Below, piece by piece: positions 1 to 12,500 of a DNA stretch of 64,000 nt; positions within the stretch are counted from its first letter, which is position 1, and every line of letters begins with the position of its first letter. Both the position numbers and the translations under genes were made by a program. Under the pieces are notes generated by a model, which saw only the letters and a program-made list of their open reading frames with translations, was not told the origin of the DNA and searched no databases. Location: positions 123,884 through 187,883 of the forward strand of contig NW_023365773.1 of NCBI RefSeq assembly GCF_000003815.2, given 5' to 3'. The stretch comes from Branchiostoma floridae (Eukaryota > Chordata > Leptocardii > Amphioxiformes > Branchiostomatidae).

Positions 1-320
1 TGCCAGTTGTTGTTCTTTCCCTTCACGCCGGTGGGTGAATGAATGGAGGACCGTCTTCCCACCGTTCTGCCCTAAGGACTAGATGCAGGTCGCTTCCTTA
101 GCGTGTATCCAAAAACAATTTGCAAAACAAATATTCATTGATATCAGATAAATGTGCATACACAGAATGTGTCCAGGTCTTCCCTAAGTAACGTACAGAT
201 GATTGACTAGCCGTCACCAAGGCAACCTACGCTCCAAGCAGATGTCTGATGCCGACAGTGGCCGTACGCCAGATCCTTTGTACACACACTGACATGAAGT
301 GTCCTGGGACTGCACCCCAC
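1..320. other. Left edge, no feature seen
   Basis: Only short open frames without codon or domain support are present. CGTACGAC words, also common at 340-420, 46.6 kb and 49.4 kb, suggest remnants of small DNA elements. Confidence 0.5.
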
Positions 321-960
321 ACTGTCGTGACCCCTAGAGGTAACGTACGACGGGCCATAAAGATACCCGTCGTACGACACCACAGGCCTTTTTACACACA
401 GAGAAAAACGTCGTACGACCGGGGACATACGTCAGGGAAGTCTTCCTAGTGTAAATCGGGTCCAAGGCTTGGTCTAACAGTCTGACGTTAATATCTTAAT
501 CCACTTACGACGGGTCCTTATTTATATACCAGCGCCGAAGTAATCACGACAAGCCATTTTTTCTCTAGTGTAAATCGTGTCCAAGGCTAGATCTATCACC
601 CCAACGTTAACACCCGCTACCATGTACCAGGACACCGCAGGCCTTTGTACACACAGAAGAAAATGTCGCACGACCGCGGATGTACGATAGGCAAGTTTTC
701 GTAATGTAAATCGTGTCCAAGCTTAAGGCTAGATCTATCACCCCAACGTTAACACCCGCCACCATGTACCAGGACACCGCAGGCCTTTGTACACACAGAA
801 GAAAATCTCGTACGGCCGCGGATGCACGATAGGCAAGTTTTCCTAGTGTAAATCGTGTCCAAATTTCTATACCAGTGCTGGAATACTGTGTAAATCCTGT
901 CCAAGTAAATCGTGTCCAAGATCTATCACCCCAACGTCCACACTCGCCACCACCGGGAGA
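320..960. repeat. Tandem repeat, ~136-141 bp unit
   Basis: Copies begin near 447, 566, 702 and 843. Each starts with a GTAAATCGTGTCCAAG-type segment, followed by CTAGATCTATCACCCCAACG and a GCAGGCCTTTGTACACACAG block. The two central copies are very similar, the outer ones decayed. No coding potential is seen. Confidence 0.75.
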
Positions 961-1079
961 CCATGTTTCTGTAGTAGTGCCACCAGGAGTCCATGTTTCT
1001 GTAGTAGTGTCATTAATCAGGCAGGCGGGACCTTGGCGCGAGGCAGCGTTTCAATGTCAGAGCTAAGCCATCACAGGGA

Positions 1080-1700
1080 CGTAATGAGAACCTACTGGGG
1101 GTTATCGCCCGGAGGTTATTAGCGATAACTACCTCCTTCACACAATAATTGGTGGGAACTAGCTACATTTACGTGCAGGACTAGTGGTCTAACGTAAGGG
1201 TTAGGAATTTGTGAGAACCAAAGTAACATTGGGGCTAAGCTTTCATGGCCATATCTCACTACATGGGCAAGGAAAGGCAAAGGTCTTGTTGCAACGCTGT
1301 TCTTGCCCCACTGTTACAACGTTGTACCTCCTTCACACAATAATAGGAGGGAACTAGCTACATGTACGTGCAAGGACTCGTGTTCTAAATTAAAGGGCTA
1401 GGAATTTGTGAGAGAATCATTCAAGGAGTAATATTCAAGGGCTAGCGGCTAAGCTTTCATGGCCGTGTTTCACTTAAGGACAAGGTAAGGCAAAGGTTTT
1501 CGTACAACCTCCCTCACACTGCCGTAGGAAAGACCTTGCTACATGTACGTGTACGTGCAAGGACCCATGTTCTAAATAAAGGGAGAGAACTGGTTGAAGT
1601 AACATAAGGGCTAAGCTTTCATGATCTTGTCTCACAACAGGGACAAGGGTAGGCAAAGGTCTTGTTACAACGTTGTTCTTCCCCTACTGCTGAAGCTCTA
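1080..1700. repeat. Tandem repeat, ~180-195 bp unit
   Basis: At least three copies, starting near 1130, 1325 and 1504, share CTCCTTCACACAATAAT-type starts, an ACATGTACGTGCAAGGAC segment, GGGCTAAGCTTTCATGG and a GGCAAAGGTCTTGTTACAACG end. The short open frames in it differ from copy to copy, so I read it as non-coding. Confidence 0.75.
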
Positions 1701-2820
1701 CCAGCGGAAACAAACATTAGATGTGAAAACAGACGGGTGTTCTGGCCAAGGACAAGGGCGTCAAGCACAGTCACGGGCCTACGTCACGTGCACGTCGGCC
1801 ACGTGCGGACGTCAGCGTCCACGTCAGTACGCATGTACGTCACGTTTTAGAGGGAATGGGACGCTGGTTGCCTTTATGTTCGTGGATTTCCTGCCAGCAT
1901 AAGAAACTTCCCAAGCCTAATTAGTTGTTAAGCGGTTACCGAATCGCCACTTACTTAGTGCGAGTCGCGATGCTTATCTGAGGCATTCTGTCTTCCTGTG
2001 TTCGGCTCGCCTCGGCGCGCGGTTTCAAAGTCGGAGGAGACGGCAAACACAAACATATATCCGGGCGTTCTGATGTACCTGATAGTCATCACGTGTTTAC
2101 AGGTGTGTCTGTACCTGAGATCAGGTGGACCCAGGTGTGTGGTCACTTCAGGTGAGGTCCCACCTGTGCCTGTTTGTCTCACCAGTAGCCAAATGGACCA
2201 AAGTAGAAAATGCTATTATATTAATACTGAGGGTCATTATCTAGGAGTTCGCAACTGAGCATTGTTCAACGCAATGAGCATCTAAATATGATAGGTAACG
2301 GTACCGTTGTTAACATGCTATCTGGACCGACAACTACAAACGTGTATGTTTCAAAGAACGAGCTCGAGTGTAATGGCATGTATATTGTCGTTCAGTGCAC
2401 CTTTGGTATGGTCTACAAGCCTCTGCTGTTAATTCACAAGCATGAGGACGCGTTCTTGTCGAGACTCTTCATAACGTCGGTACCGACCCCTGACAGTATT
2501 CCTTCCGAATGACGAACAAACATGCTAACCATCTGCACACGTTTGGCAGGCTCTACAAACGTATGGTCTTTTCTTATAAGCATTGCAGGGCCTTATACAT
2601 GTTCTTGCCTTCCGAAAATAGTTTCCTCGGGTTCTATTCAATCATCGGGGTTTATTCAATGCCCTTGCCTTGTTTCGTACCGCATCCCTTCCTAATACCT
2701 GCCCAGTACCGTATATGCTGTGGCTGAGTACGCGGATGGCATGTCGTACATACGTGCTGTGCGGTCAGGTGAGACCGGCCGATCGCTATCTCCTCCTGAT
2801 CGGCAGCTACTCTCAGGATC
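1700..2820. other. Non-genic stretch
   Basis: Short open frames occur on both strands but none has a recognisable domain, splice-site support or repeat homology. ACGTCACGTGCACGTC-like alternation near 1790-1840 is low complexity. Confidence 0.4.
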
Positions 2821-3490
2821 GTGTTCCCGATATTTCCGCACAGTTTCCCGTCTGGTGTCCCACGGCAGGCCCGCACATGTTCTCGCTGTGGTCTTATGAC
2901 TTATGCTCTCTTCACTTAGGTGAAAAGGAGTACCTAGCTTCGGTTAGGGCCGCCCCTGAGATAGGACGTTAAATGGAGGTCCCGTGTGTAATGAGAGCCA
3001 TGCTTTAAGCACGTTGAAGAACTTATTGATATTTCCGCACAGTTTCCCGTCTTGTGTCTCACGGCAGGCTTCTCGCATGTTCTCGCTGTGGTATTATTGC
3101 TTATGCTCACTTCACTTAGGTGAAAAGGATCCGGAGTACCTAGCTTCGGTTAGGGCCGTCCCTGGTATAGGACGTTAAATGGAAGTCCCGTGTGTAAGGA
3201 GAGCCATTCCTTAAGCACGTTCAAGAACGTAATATTTCTGCACAGTTTCCCGTCTAGTGTCGCGGCAGGTCCGCTAACATGTTCTCGGTGTGGTTTTATT
3301 GCTTGATATGCAGACCTCACCTCACCTCACCTCACCTAGTCCATTCCTCATCAAGAGGGTCATGCTTATGCTCACTTCACTCAGGTGAAAATAAGTACCT
3401 GCCCTATTTTAGGGCCACCCGTGGGATAGGGCATTAAATGGAGGTCCCGCGTTTGAGGAGAGGCACACTTCAAGCATGTTAAAGAACCCC
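2820..3490. repeat. Tandem repeat, ~202 bp unit, three copies
   Basis: Units start near 2827, 3028 and 3230 at GATATTTCCGCACAGTTTCC (or a variant). They share an ACATGTTCTCGCTGTGGT segment, CTTCACTTAGGTGAAAAGGA and a GTTAAATGGAGGTCCCG end. A short CACCT pentamer run sits at 3308-3338. Confidence 0.8.
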
Positions 3491-4560
3491 ACTGCACTTA
3501 TTGAAAAAAAGTAGGAGGCCTTCCCGGTGTAAGTGGATCAATTAAATCTGCCCAGAAATGCAGCTTGTACTTTTCTAAACAAATCTAGTGTGTAACGCCA
3601 TAAGGCGGTTTACCAGGTATGCAATAAAAACAAAGAATGCCCTCTTCCCAACATACTGCATCGGCAAGTAACCATACAGCCTAGTTTCATGATTGGTATT
3701 TGATGACCTTTGATGCAAGATTTAGAATTATTACCCAAAAGACGTCAGCATACCAGACAAAGGGAATTGGCCCACATATGTGGGTTGTTCCATGCGGGCT
3801 GTCATAACATATATGCAAAGTTTCAATAGTGCATAATAAAGCTTTCAGAACCAGACACGTTTCAATGGGAAGCATGATATAGTTATAGCTTTCGAGACCA
3901 GACATGTTTCAATAGGAAGCCTTGAGAGCCTTAGATATATGGCATTAATCTAAACGCGCTTATAACACTACCTACTCCCCGCCGGGACTTCCTTGACATG
4001 TGCATACCAGCCTTCTCTTATTCACTCTGCCGCTTTCATAGATAAGCAGTTTAACCAACACGGACTAAATCCTGTTTTATTTGATAGCCACACAGACTGA
4101 CCCCCATCTCCCAGGGGCTTTTCCCTGACACGTGCACACAACCCTTACCCCCAGCCACCTTGTAGGCCTTCCCTGTTTGAGTTGAGGGAAGGTCTTGAGA
4201 ATGGCCGGTTTGACCAACTGAAACCGACCCCATTCCCATAGTGTTTTCCTTGACCCGTGTACCTAGCCTAGCCTCTTAAAACCACCTTGTAAACCATCTT
4301 AGCCCCTTGCAGCATCGTCGTATGTTCAGTTATTATCTTATCTTAATTACAACCATTAATTATTTGATTATCCTTATTGTATCGTTATCACATTCTATGC
4401 ATTACTTTACCTATTGATTATAATCAAATTTGTGTTAGTTTAGAGGAGGAGAACCTAGTGTAGGCTAAATACGCCTTTCCCTCCCCCTGTACCTGTTTTA
4501 TCAATTGTTTATCGTAGTACATGTATGTACTTGTTTTGCAAATAAACAAAAATGGATGGT
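3490..4560. other. Intron or intergenic sequence, small duplications only
   Basis: A ~48-bp duplication (AGACACGTTTCAATGGGAAG and a variant) lies at 3838-3928. From 4050 on there are weak echoes of the 4.6-5.0 kb exon-end repeat. If the ADAMTS gene continues off the left edge, this is its intron 1. Confidence 0.4.
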
Positions 4561-5045
4561 GCTAGGCACACACCTGTCCGAGTTTAGGATGATCAGCTTG
4601 ACCACGTACAGGTTGTAATAAGCACACATACCATATGGCTTTCCCTGACATGTGCACACCCTAGCCTAGTCCTAGGCACCAACCAGTGGTTCTTAAACTT
4701 CCCTATTCGAGGATGACGGATTTGACCACATACAAGCTGTAATAAGACAACAGACTGCCCCTACCCCATACGGGTCCCCTGATAAGTGCACACACTAGCC
4801 TAGCACCAGTCACCCACCTGCGGACACCCCTGTCCTAGTCGAGGATGATAAGTTTGACCGTGTACAAGTTGTAATACAGACTGGCACCCTTCTAGCCTAG
4901 TCCCAGACACCCACCTGCGGCCCGTCCCTGTCCTAGTTTAGGATGCACAAGTTGTAATAAGTACATAGGCTGACCCCCTACTATCCTAGTCCCAGACACC
5001 TACCTGCGGCCCGTCCCTGTCCGAGTTGAGGATGACGAGTTTCAC
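4560..5045 (-). repeat. Degenerate tandem copies of the ADAMTS exon-1 3' end plus splice donor, inside intron 1
   Basis: Read on the minus strand, the last ~55 bases of the ADAMTS exon and its first intron bases recur at about 4930, 4830, 4715 and 4575, spaced roughly 90-140 bp. The copies still translate to versions of NLHVVKLVILNSDR (one reads NLYVVKLIILNSDR), and two keep a CCGCAG|GTGGGTG donor. Weaker related sequence continues to about 4050. Only the copy at 5004 joins an open exon. The simplest reading is repeated local duplication across an exon-intron boundary followed by decay. Confidence 0.75.
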
Positions 5046-6017
5046 CACGTGCAGGTTGATGTCGCTCTGCAGACTGGGGTGCCTGTAGATGCGCGCCGCC
5101 ATGGCCATGAGCGTCAGCACGTAATGCTGCAGGTCCCGTCCGTGGAACGACGCCATCCTCCTGTCAGCCGTTACCATGGTTTCCACGTGCAGAGGGCGGG
5201 AAGAGTACCGCTTCCTCCTCCGTCCGGACCCTTCCTCATCCTCGTCGCCATGGAGACGGGCGTTGCCATGGTTCCCGCTTCCGTCGTCGCCATGGAGACG
5301 ACGCGATGAGTGAGTGGAGGACTGGCGGCGTTTGGTTCTGTCCTTCACACCGCATCTGACCGGCGGGGCTGGGGAGCTCGCGCTCCGCCGGTGCACCGTG
5401 TGCGTGCCGTCAGCCGGCGGGCCGGCATCGGGGTCATCCCCGCGGACGGGCTGGATGAAGTACTCGGCGCCTGGCGTGTAGAACATGCCGTGCAGTCCGT
5501 CGCACACGCTGAGCACGGCCGCGGACTGCGGGTCAGAGTTCACCCTCCCGCTGTAGAAGCAGTGTTGTAAGTCGGTGGGTTCAGAACCGGCGTCTTCCCC
5601 AACAGGCTCCCCCACGTGTTGTACCACAAATCCGGGCGAGATGAAGTCGGAATCCTGGGTCAGGTTTAGCACGAACGTTCTCCCGAAGGCGCGCAGCTCG
5701 TACGCAACAGTTTCCCAAGCTAAATCGTACCCGTGTCCTCGGGAGGACCCTGCACCTGTCCCGAGCACGTCCCCGCCAGTAGCCCGGTCCGGTATGCTCC
5801 GCTTGCGGAAATGTTTGCAGCCGGTGCAGCGCCCGTCCAGCCGGCGCACCACCGCGACGCTCCGCTCCAACTCCTCGGCGGCATGCGCCACCCCGTCCCG
5901 CCCAGAGTCCGTTAGGCTCCCGGTCCCTTCCACGGCCCGAGCTGCAGCGGTATTGCACAACGTGAGAATCAGCACCACGAGTCCGCACAATAAATACACA
6001 ACCTGAGTCCACGGCAT
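5004..6017 (-). CDS. ADAMTS-family metalloprotease, first coding exon (signal peptide, prodomain, start of catalytic domain)
   Basis: This encodes the first 338 residues of a secreted zinc metalloprotease of the ADAMTS family, which cleaves extracellular-matrix proteins. I start at the methionine at 6017 (MPWTQVVYLLCGL...) because it opens a clear signal peptide; an in-frame ATG at 6173 would add 52 residues and bury it. A reprolysin prodomain follows, with a cysteine-switch-like RCGVKD and a furin site RRRKR before the mature N terminus. The catalytic domain begins with LHVETMVTADRRMASFHG and LQHYVLTLMAMAARIYRHPS, closest in memory to the ADAMTS1/4/5/9 group. The exon ends in phase 0 at a CAG|GTAGGT donor (5004/5003). 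The HExxHxxGxxH zinc site and the thrombospondin repeats are not in the window, so the intron runs more than 5 kb leftward. The family call is firm; the subfamily is not. Confidence 0.9.
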
Positions 6018-8520
6018 CTTGGCATCCCCGGGCCTACTCCTTCTGTTCTGAGATTCCTCACAAGACGTCTTAACTAGCACCTTATCTCTATAGGGCGGGA
6101 AGAAGTACTGAGTTCTTATCTCCCGCAGCTCCTTATATACCCAGAGCGGGTGGTTAGCTGGGGAGGTAAACACGGCCTATAATCGGCCGGGTGGACCCGA
6201 TTGTTACCCGCGTGTTTGCCTTCGCCAGTTGACGTTCTTCCGGCCCTGCAGGCGCACCGGCTCAAGGTGTTCTACCCGCAAGAAAACACCCCCTGCGCCG
6301 ACGTGGACTCGTCCGATGGCTATATCTGATCTGGACGGTTCCATTACAGGCGGGGGAGGAGGCATTAGTTCTTGAGACGGTTTAATCCTTGTACTGACTA
6401 CCTGTAATGAAACCTGATCTCTAAAGTATGTGCAATTCGGACACCTGATAGGGAAGAAACCAATAGGATTAGGGAGGGGCACGTGTAGGTCTTAACGTCC
6501 TCTAAGGGTTAGGTCAGTTGAGGTGAAGATACAAGACCCTCAGCTACCTCCTTGGCGTAGCTCAGCATTGTAAAATTAAGGGTTTCCAGAATAATTGCAG
6601 AATACGTTGCTTAAATATTGACCAAGACGTAAACCATGTTTGAACCTAATAGACAAAAGTTTATTTATGTATTTATTTATGGACAAAAGTTAACAAAACA
6701 CACATAGATTGAAGCTTAGCTTAAACCTACCTTTTGTAGTACAATGGTAACGTCCACGTTGCAGTGTACCTTGGACTATACCATCGTACCGAGGGGGTGA
6801 GCAGGATGATCCTATCTTGGCGCCTGAAGTTGTCAATGCTGTCTGGGTCAGACCTCTGACGTCACGGCTGTTATAAATAATAACGACCTGCAATTTAACA
6901 ATAACAACCCGCCCTTTGATCCGCCGCCCGGTTCTAACAAACCAGGAAGTTCTTATTTAGATATCATCTTTTCCTAAGTCGTCAACAAAGATATGGCATA
7001 TCTTAAGTGATTTCGCCTTGAACGAAGGAAGTTTCACTAACCTGTTTTTTCCTTAAGGAAAACATTTCAAGTTTACCTAAACTTCTAAAGGACGTTTGTC
7101 TACAAGTCTTGAGATGTTTTGCCTACATGGTTCACGCATGCTTACATGTAGCACAGCTTATCTCTGATCTGTAACATGACTGAGTGTAAACACTTTTAAC
7201 TAACGCTGCTTTCCGCAACACAAATCTCTGCTTCTTGCCAGAGTTCTCAAGGACGATTTCCGAAAGTTCTTGCATGTAAGCCCCGCTTGACTGGACCAGG
7301 GAATTGGCTCACTGTGCGTTTAACACATGAAATGTAAACAGTTTCACCAAAGGTACATTTCTCAGCGAACAACACTCCACCTCGATCTAAACACTTAAAG
7401 ACAATTTCCGAAAGTCCTTAGGAAGACAGCGAACAGATTGCACCAGGCGTTACGTACTTAAGCTCGGTACAGTTTTGAACTTAATGCCAAGTAGACGTGC
7501 ACTCAAGTGAGCTATGTTGTACGTGTATGTGTCTTCTCTTTGTGACCAACCTTCAAGTTTGCCCCCAAAACGTCTTGAGATTCTTGCATGAACGTCTTAA
7601 GATGAGAGCCAGCTGACCGGTGTACAGTGTAAGGGTCTTGGTGACGTCACGTCGTTTTATGACGCCTAAGACGTCGGCCAGGTAAACAGTGAAGACAGGT
7701 CCTTCTTCTTGGGGGATTGTAAGACGCGCCTGTTGACTCAAGATGTCGTCAGCCCTTAAACCAAGTCAAGACGTCCGGGCAAGGGGGTCAGGGAGTGATG
7801 TCTTAAGTAATAGGACGTGGCAGGTTTCTTTTATCTCATTTCTGCTTAAGACGCTCATAACTATTCAACTGAGATTGTCTCAAGAAAATCTCAAGAAAAC
7901 ACACCATAGAAGCGTGACAAAGGTGACGTCACATCACGTGGAACCAAAGTTACGTCAAGCGACATTATTTTTCAGTGAACGAAGGTATGGCTTCGCTTAA
8001 AAAGAAGTTCGTAATCTTTTTTCCTCTATATCTAACAAATTTAGAAATGATTTGTTTGCCGAAATAACATGAAACATTTCTTGAGAATTATGGTTGAGTA
8101 AGAAGAGAGGTTAGAAAAACGTCGCCCCCTGTACATACACAAAGTACTTAAAATCATTTTGCATTTATTTAAAGAACGTCCGTGCTTTGACACTTTGCTA
8201 CCAATATCTATGTTAGATGTAAGGCAGTCTATGTAGAATAAAAGCAACTTTCTTCTAAAAACTAACAGCTTCATAAAAATAGGGGATGAACTTGAAAGCT
8301 CCCTCACAAAACATCTTCTTTCTTATTATCAAACCTACGTCTATGCTTTGATACTTTATTACCTATGTCCGCGTCAAATGTAAAGCAAGTACTTTCATAT
8401 CTAACCGTGGATCAACGTTTGTTTATCCATGCGATGTTTGGAAGGTCGGAGGAAGCAGTAAAACCGCCGGAGTGACGCGGGAAGGACGTGGTACTAAACA
8501 ACCGGCCGCTGTTTTCCGTG
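6018..8520. other. 5' flank of the ADAMTS gene and gene-free DNA
   Basis: The ADAMTS promoter should lie in the first few hundred bases above 6017. I see no convincing TATA box. Open frames at 7.5-8.3 kb lack domain or splice support. AAGACGT/ACGTCTT words are frequent through 7.0-8.0 kb and may mark an old repeat. Confidence 0.35.
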
Positions 8521-9035
8521 GAGCCGGGATGTTTTTAATGTGTTCTACATTCATATCCTCCAACTGATGGAGACACAGACCAGTCTTCCGGGGTACGTCA
8601 AGGGGATCAGTCTGATATTGTCCTATCTTATCTTAGATGGCCGTGTACTGTGCTTTATATCTCATAGATCCTGGTCTAACCAAAGACGTTTTGGCTAAAA
8701 AGCAGTTACCCAAGCAACTGGATATGATTTTGGAAATGGTAAGACGTTTCAGATGGCATCCACAATCTTTCATCAGTGACACTGTAGTGATCTTTGAGAA
8801 ACTGGTCTTTAATGCCCATTTTATGAATGCAAAGACGTTTTTAACCTTGAGATGTGTGTTTGGTTCATAAAATTTAATGTTGATGATCCGGGATGTTTTA
8901 ATGTGTTCTACATTCATATCCTCCAGCTGATGGAGACACAGACCAGCCTTCCGGGTTACGTCAAGGGGATTAGTCTGATTCTGATATTGTCCTATCTTAG
9001 TTTAAAGGATCGTGTACTGTACTTTTTATCCCATA
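8520..9035. repeat. Duplicated ~150 bp block, copies 362 bp apart
   Basis: Segments at about 8525-8680 and 8887-9035 share GGATGTTTTAATGTGTTCTA-like starts, a CTGATGGAGACACAGACCAG core and GTGTACTGT...CCCATAGA ends. Diverged relatives at 10.0-10.3 kb keep the CATAGACCAG and TTACGTAGGAG parts. This is probably the family into which the 57-bp array is inserted. Confidence 0.65.
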
Positions 9036-9975
9036 GACCCTAGCCTGGTATCCAGCCGTAATATAGCTCCAGAGTCTCTCCTGTCCTACCGCAAATACAA
9101 CCGGGCCAGACGTATTTGTGGAGAGGACAGAGGGGCCTCGGGAGCCTATACTACGGCTGGATACCAGGCTATTTGTGGAGAGGACAGAAGAGACTCGGGA
9201 GCCTATACTACGGCTGGATACCAGGCTATTTGCGGAGAGGACAGAAGAGACTCGGGAGCCTATACTACGGCTGGATACCAGGCTATTTGCGGAGAGGACA
9301 GAAGAGACTCGGGAGCCTATACTACGGCTGGATACCAGGCTATTTGCGGAGAGGACAGAAGAGACGCGGGAGCCTATACTACGGCTGAATACCAGGCTAT
9401 TTGTGGAGAGGACAAGGGCCTCGGGAGCCTATACTACGGCTGGATACCAGGCTATTTGTGGAGTGGACAGAAGAGACTCGGGAGCCTTTACTACGGCTGG
9501 ATACCAGGCTATTTGCGGAGAGGACAGAAGAGACCCGGGAGCCTATACTACGGCTGGATACCAGGCTATTTGTGGAGAGGACAGAAGAGACTCGGGAGCC
9601 TATACTACGGCTGGATACCAGGCTATTTGCGGAGAGGACAGAAGAGACTCGGGAGCCTATACTACGGCTGGATACCAGGCTATTTGCGGAGAGGACAGAA
9701 GAGACTCGGGAGCCTATACTACGGCTGGATACCAGGCTATAAAAGTGCGGAGAGGACAGAAGAGACTCGGGAGCCTTACTACGGCTGGATACAGGCTATT
9801 TGCGGAGAGGACAGAAGAGACTCGGGAGCCTATACTACGGCTGGATACCAGGCTATTTGCGGAGAGGACAGAAGAGACTCGGGAGCCTATACTACGGCTG
9901 GATACCAGGCTATAAAAGTGCGGAGAGGACAGAAGAGACTCGGGAGCCTTACTACGGCTGGATACAGGCTACTAG
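9036..9975 (+). repeat. 57-bp minisatellite, ~15 direct units, capped by one inverted unit
   Basis: The unit contains GGCTGGATACCAGGCTATTT, GGAGAGGACAGAAGAGACTC and GGGAGCCTATACTAC and repeats every 57 bp from ~9113 to ~9972. 57 is a multiple of three and the unit lacks stops, so all three forward frames stay open; a 19-residue peptide repeat results but nothing suggests it is translated. At 9041-9096 lies one near-complete unit in reverse orientation, followed by an ~18-bp spacer. Both outer ends therefore read as inverted copies of TAGCCTGGTATCCAGCCGTA. A variant unit with TATAAAAGTGCGG occurs twice about 173 bp apart (9739, 9912), a small higher-order repeat. Confidence 0.9.
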
Positions 9976-10289
9976 GTCCTGTTCTGACCTATGACGTTTT
10001 GAACCTTGTTATGTTTGTTAGGTTCATGAACGTGAATGTTGATGACCTCGACCTGACAGAAACATAGACCAGACTTTCAGGTTACGTAGGAGATCTGGAG
10101 GTGACTCTTTCTTATCTTAGATGATATCGGTCGGGCAACCTTATCTAGCCGAAGACGTGTTTCACCTTGGTACGCCCGGTACTAGTTCCTTGTTATGTCT
10201 TCAATGGTCATAACCTCCGCCTGAGAGAGACATTGGCCAGTTGTGGGGTGACGTATGAGGTCTGGGAGTGATTGTATCTTATCATAGAT

Positions 10290-12010
10290 TATCTTATTAG
10301 TGCTTCTTCTTATCCTCTTCTTTTCTCGCGTACTCTGGTTTACAAAAAGAAGAGGTTATGTCCCTCGACATGCTTGCTACAAGTTCCTTGATTTTGTGTT
10401 AATTGTTCCGGTTACAAACGTCGCACAATCTAAGGGCATTTTAGGTTCGTCGCTCACGTTTCTTTGGAAATTCAGCAGTATCAGTACCAAAAAGGCTGCC
10501 TTAGATCCTTGTCAGTGGTTGATTCTGTAACAACCTACCTGAAAATCCTGCAACACCAAAATCTTACGTCGACCTTGTTGAAGTTAGACTTTTTTTAATC
10601 TCATCTATTTCTTTTCTACCCTTTGACACAGAAGACATGAGAACCATTTTCTTCTGCGTTTGCTGTTATTTATGTTTTGCTTAGTGTCATATCACCCATT
10701 CTCGTATATAATACTCTTCTAAAAACCTTACTCAAGACGTCTGACGAAAAAAAAAGTACGACGGTAGAACCTCACCTTGAGTTGAAGGACCTTGGCCTTT
10801 TCGGCGTATATCTTAAATAATCCTGAAAGGTTCTTCTTCAAGGTTACGTCACTTCCCGAGAGGAAATCTCCTGAAACGTCTTCTTCTATTCCTTATGAAA
10901 GACAGGTGGTGACATGAGAGGGACCTTAAACCCGGAGTATCACATCTGTCACACAGGGCAAGTTTAACTACCTCAGCTGTTGGCTCGGGTGAGAAGGGGC
11001 GACCTGTAGGCTGTGAGAAAGTCCGGTTGGGCTGAGCGCTTTTCTCCTGGAACACGTTCTCCTGGATCAGAATTAAACTGTAACATCTGACACAAAAGTT
11101 GGGCTCACCCAAATATATACTAATTTACTAAATTTATACTATATAACTATAGTTTTTGTTACGAAATGAACACACCACTGCCTCTGTGACGTCACGTTAG
11201 GCTGACATCACACGTAAGTTGCATAAAGTCTATGGCGTCCCCCGTCTACGTTGAGTGAACGTTGTAACGAGCTGGGCTTCTTTGATTCCTCTTGCGAAAA
11301 AGTCTGTGGAATACGTTCTCCATTATCGGATTTAAATTGTTTAACGGTATTGTTAAGAGCAAGGTCATTAGATCACTTCAAGGCAATGAACAAAGAAGTT
11401 GGAAATAATTATACACGAAGACATTTGTTTTGAATGCTGATGAGTTGTAGACAGGATGGAAACAGTTGTCGTCGAGAGAGTTCCATAATTTTTGCTGTTT
11501 CGGGGAAAGAAACTGTTGCTGTATAAGGACTTGGTAACCGACAACTGTAACGTCTGACACAAAAACTAGACTCACCAAAATCTTCGACTTTCCAACTTCA
11601 TTCTTTTGTCAAGAAACTAACAATCACTGTCATGTTATGCTGATAGAACACGTGACTCGGCGATGGATGGATGGATGGATGGATGTTTGTACATATGTGT
11701 TTTAGCTGCATAAGAAGCTGTGGATTCACGGTTATTACGAAGTGAACTTTATACGGATTCTTTGAGTTGAGTGACCGGCGACTTAGAAATACACTTGGCT
11801 GCACAAGCTTGTAGTTGTTGACCTTGTCCATATCCACATATTACAGCGCCCCTCCGCTGACAGCCGTCCTCAGCACCTCACAGCTGCAGGCCCAGCACGG
11901 AGGTCATTACTGACCGGGGTTCTGCGGAAACCATTTATCATATCCGCTACAGAGACATTACAGTTTGACATGTGGAACACAAACTGTGCAGTCTTTACAA
12001 CATAAACTCT
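10290..12010. other. Gene-free stretch
   Basis: No domain-bearing frame or splice-consistent exon is seen. A GATG tetranucleotide run (~20 bp) lies at 11663-11683. Confidence 0.35.
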
Positions 12011-12019
12011 CGCTGTATG

Positions 12020-12500
12020 TGGACGTCTTTACTAATCAACCAATGCCGTTCTGTAGAACTTATAACCAAGAACATATAGTTCTGGAGAACAAAAATCAAA
12101 ATTCTTTACAACAAAAAACAACGTTCTGTAGCACTAAAAACAAATATTTGTAGAACTTAGAACATTGTCCTCTAGAACTAAGAACAAACTTCTGTAAAAT
12201 TAAGAACAACATTCTGTAGAACTAAGAACAAAGTTCTGTAGAACTTAGAACAAAGTTCTGTAGAACTAAGAACAAAGTTCTGTAGAACTAAGAACAAAGT
12301 TCTGTAGAACTTAGAACGAAGTTCTGTAGAACTAAGAACTATGATCTATAGAAGTAAGAACAACGTTTTGTAGCACTTAGAACAAAAATTAGTGCCACTA
12401 AGTTCTGCAGAACTAACAGTAAATTTCTGTAGAAATGAGAACAGTATTCGATAGAATTAAGAACAATATTCTATAGAACTAGGAACAATTTTCAGAAATA
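12020..12500. repeat. 22-bp tandem array of GTTCTGTAGAACTAAGAACA-type units
   Basis: About twenty units of ~22 bp, cleanest from 12195 to 12330, are built from GTTCTGTAGAAC (near-palindrome) and GAACAAAGTTC (perfect palindrome). The edges are decayed. Not coding. Confidence 0.85.

Noticed and set aside
6017-6173. Upstream ATG of the ADAMTS frame
   Set aside because: Would place 52 hydrophilic residues before an obvious signal peptide.
9012-10067. 351-codon frame with a 19-residue repeat
   Set aside because: Product of a stop-free 57-bp minisatellite; all three forward frames are open, there is no domain, and the ends are TIR-like.
12020-12500. CRISPR array, heat-shock or glucocorticoid element cluster
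   Set aside because: No unique spacers; GAA/TTC spacing is 4-5 bp rather than the 2 bp of heat-shock elements; the inverted half-sites are closer than in receptor elements.
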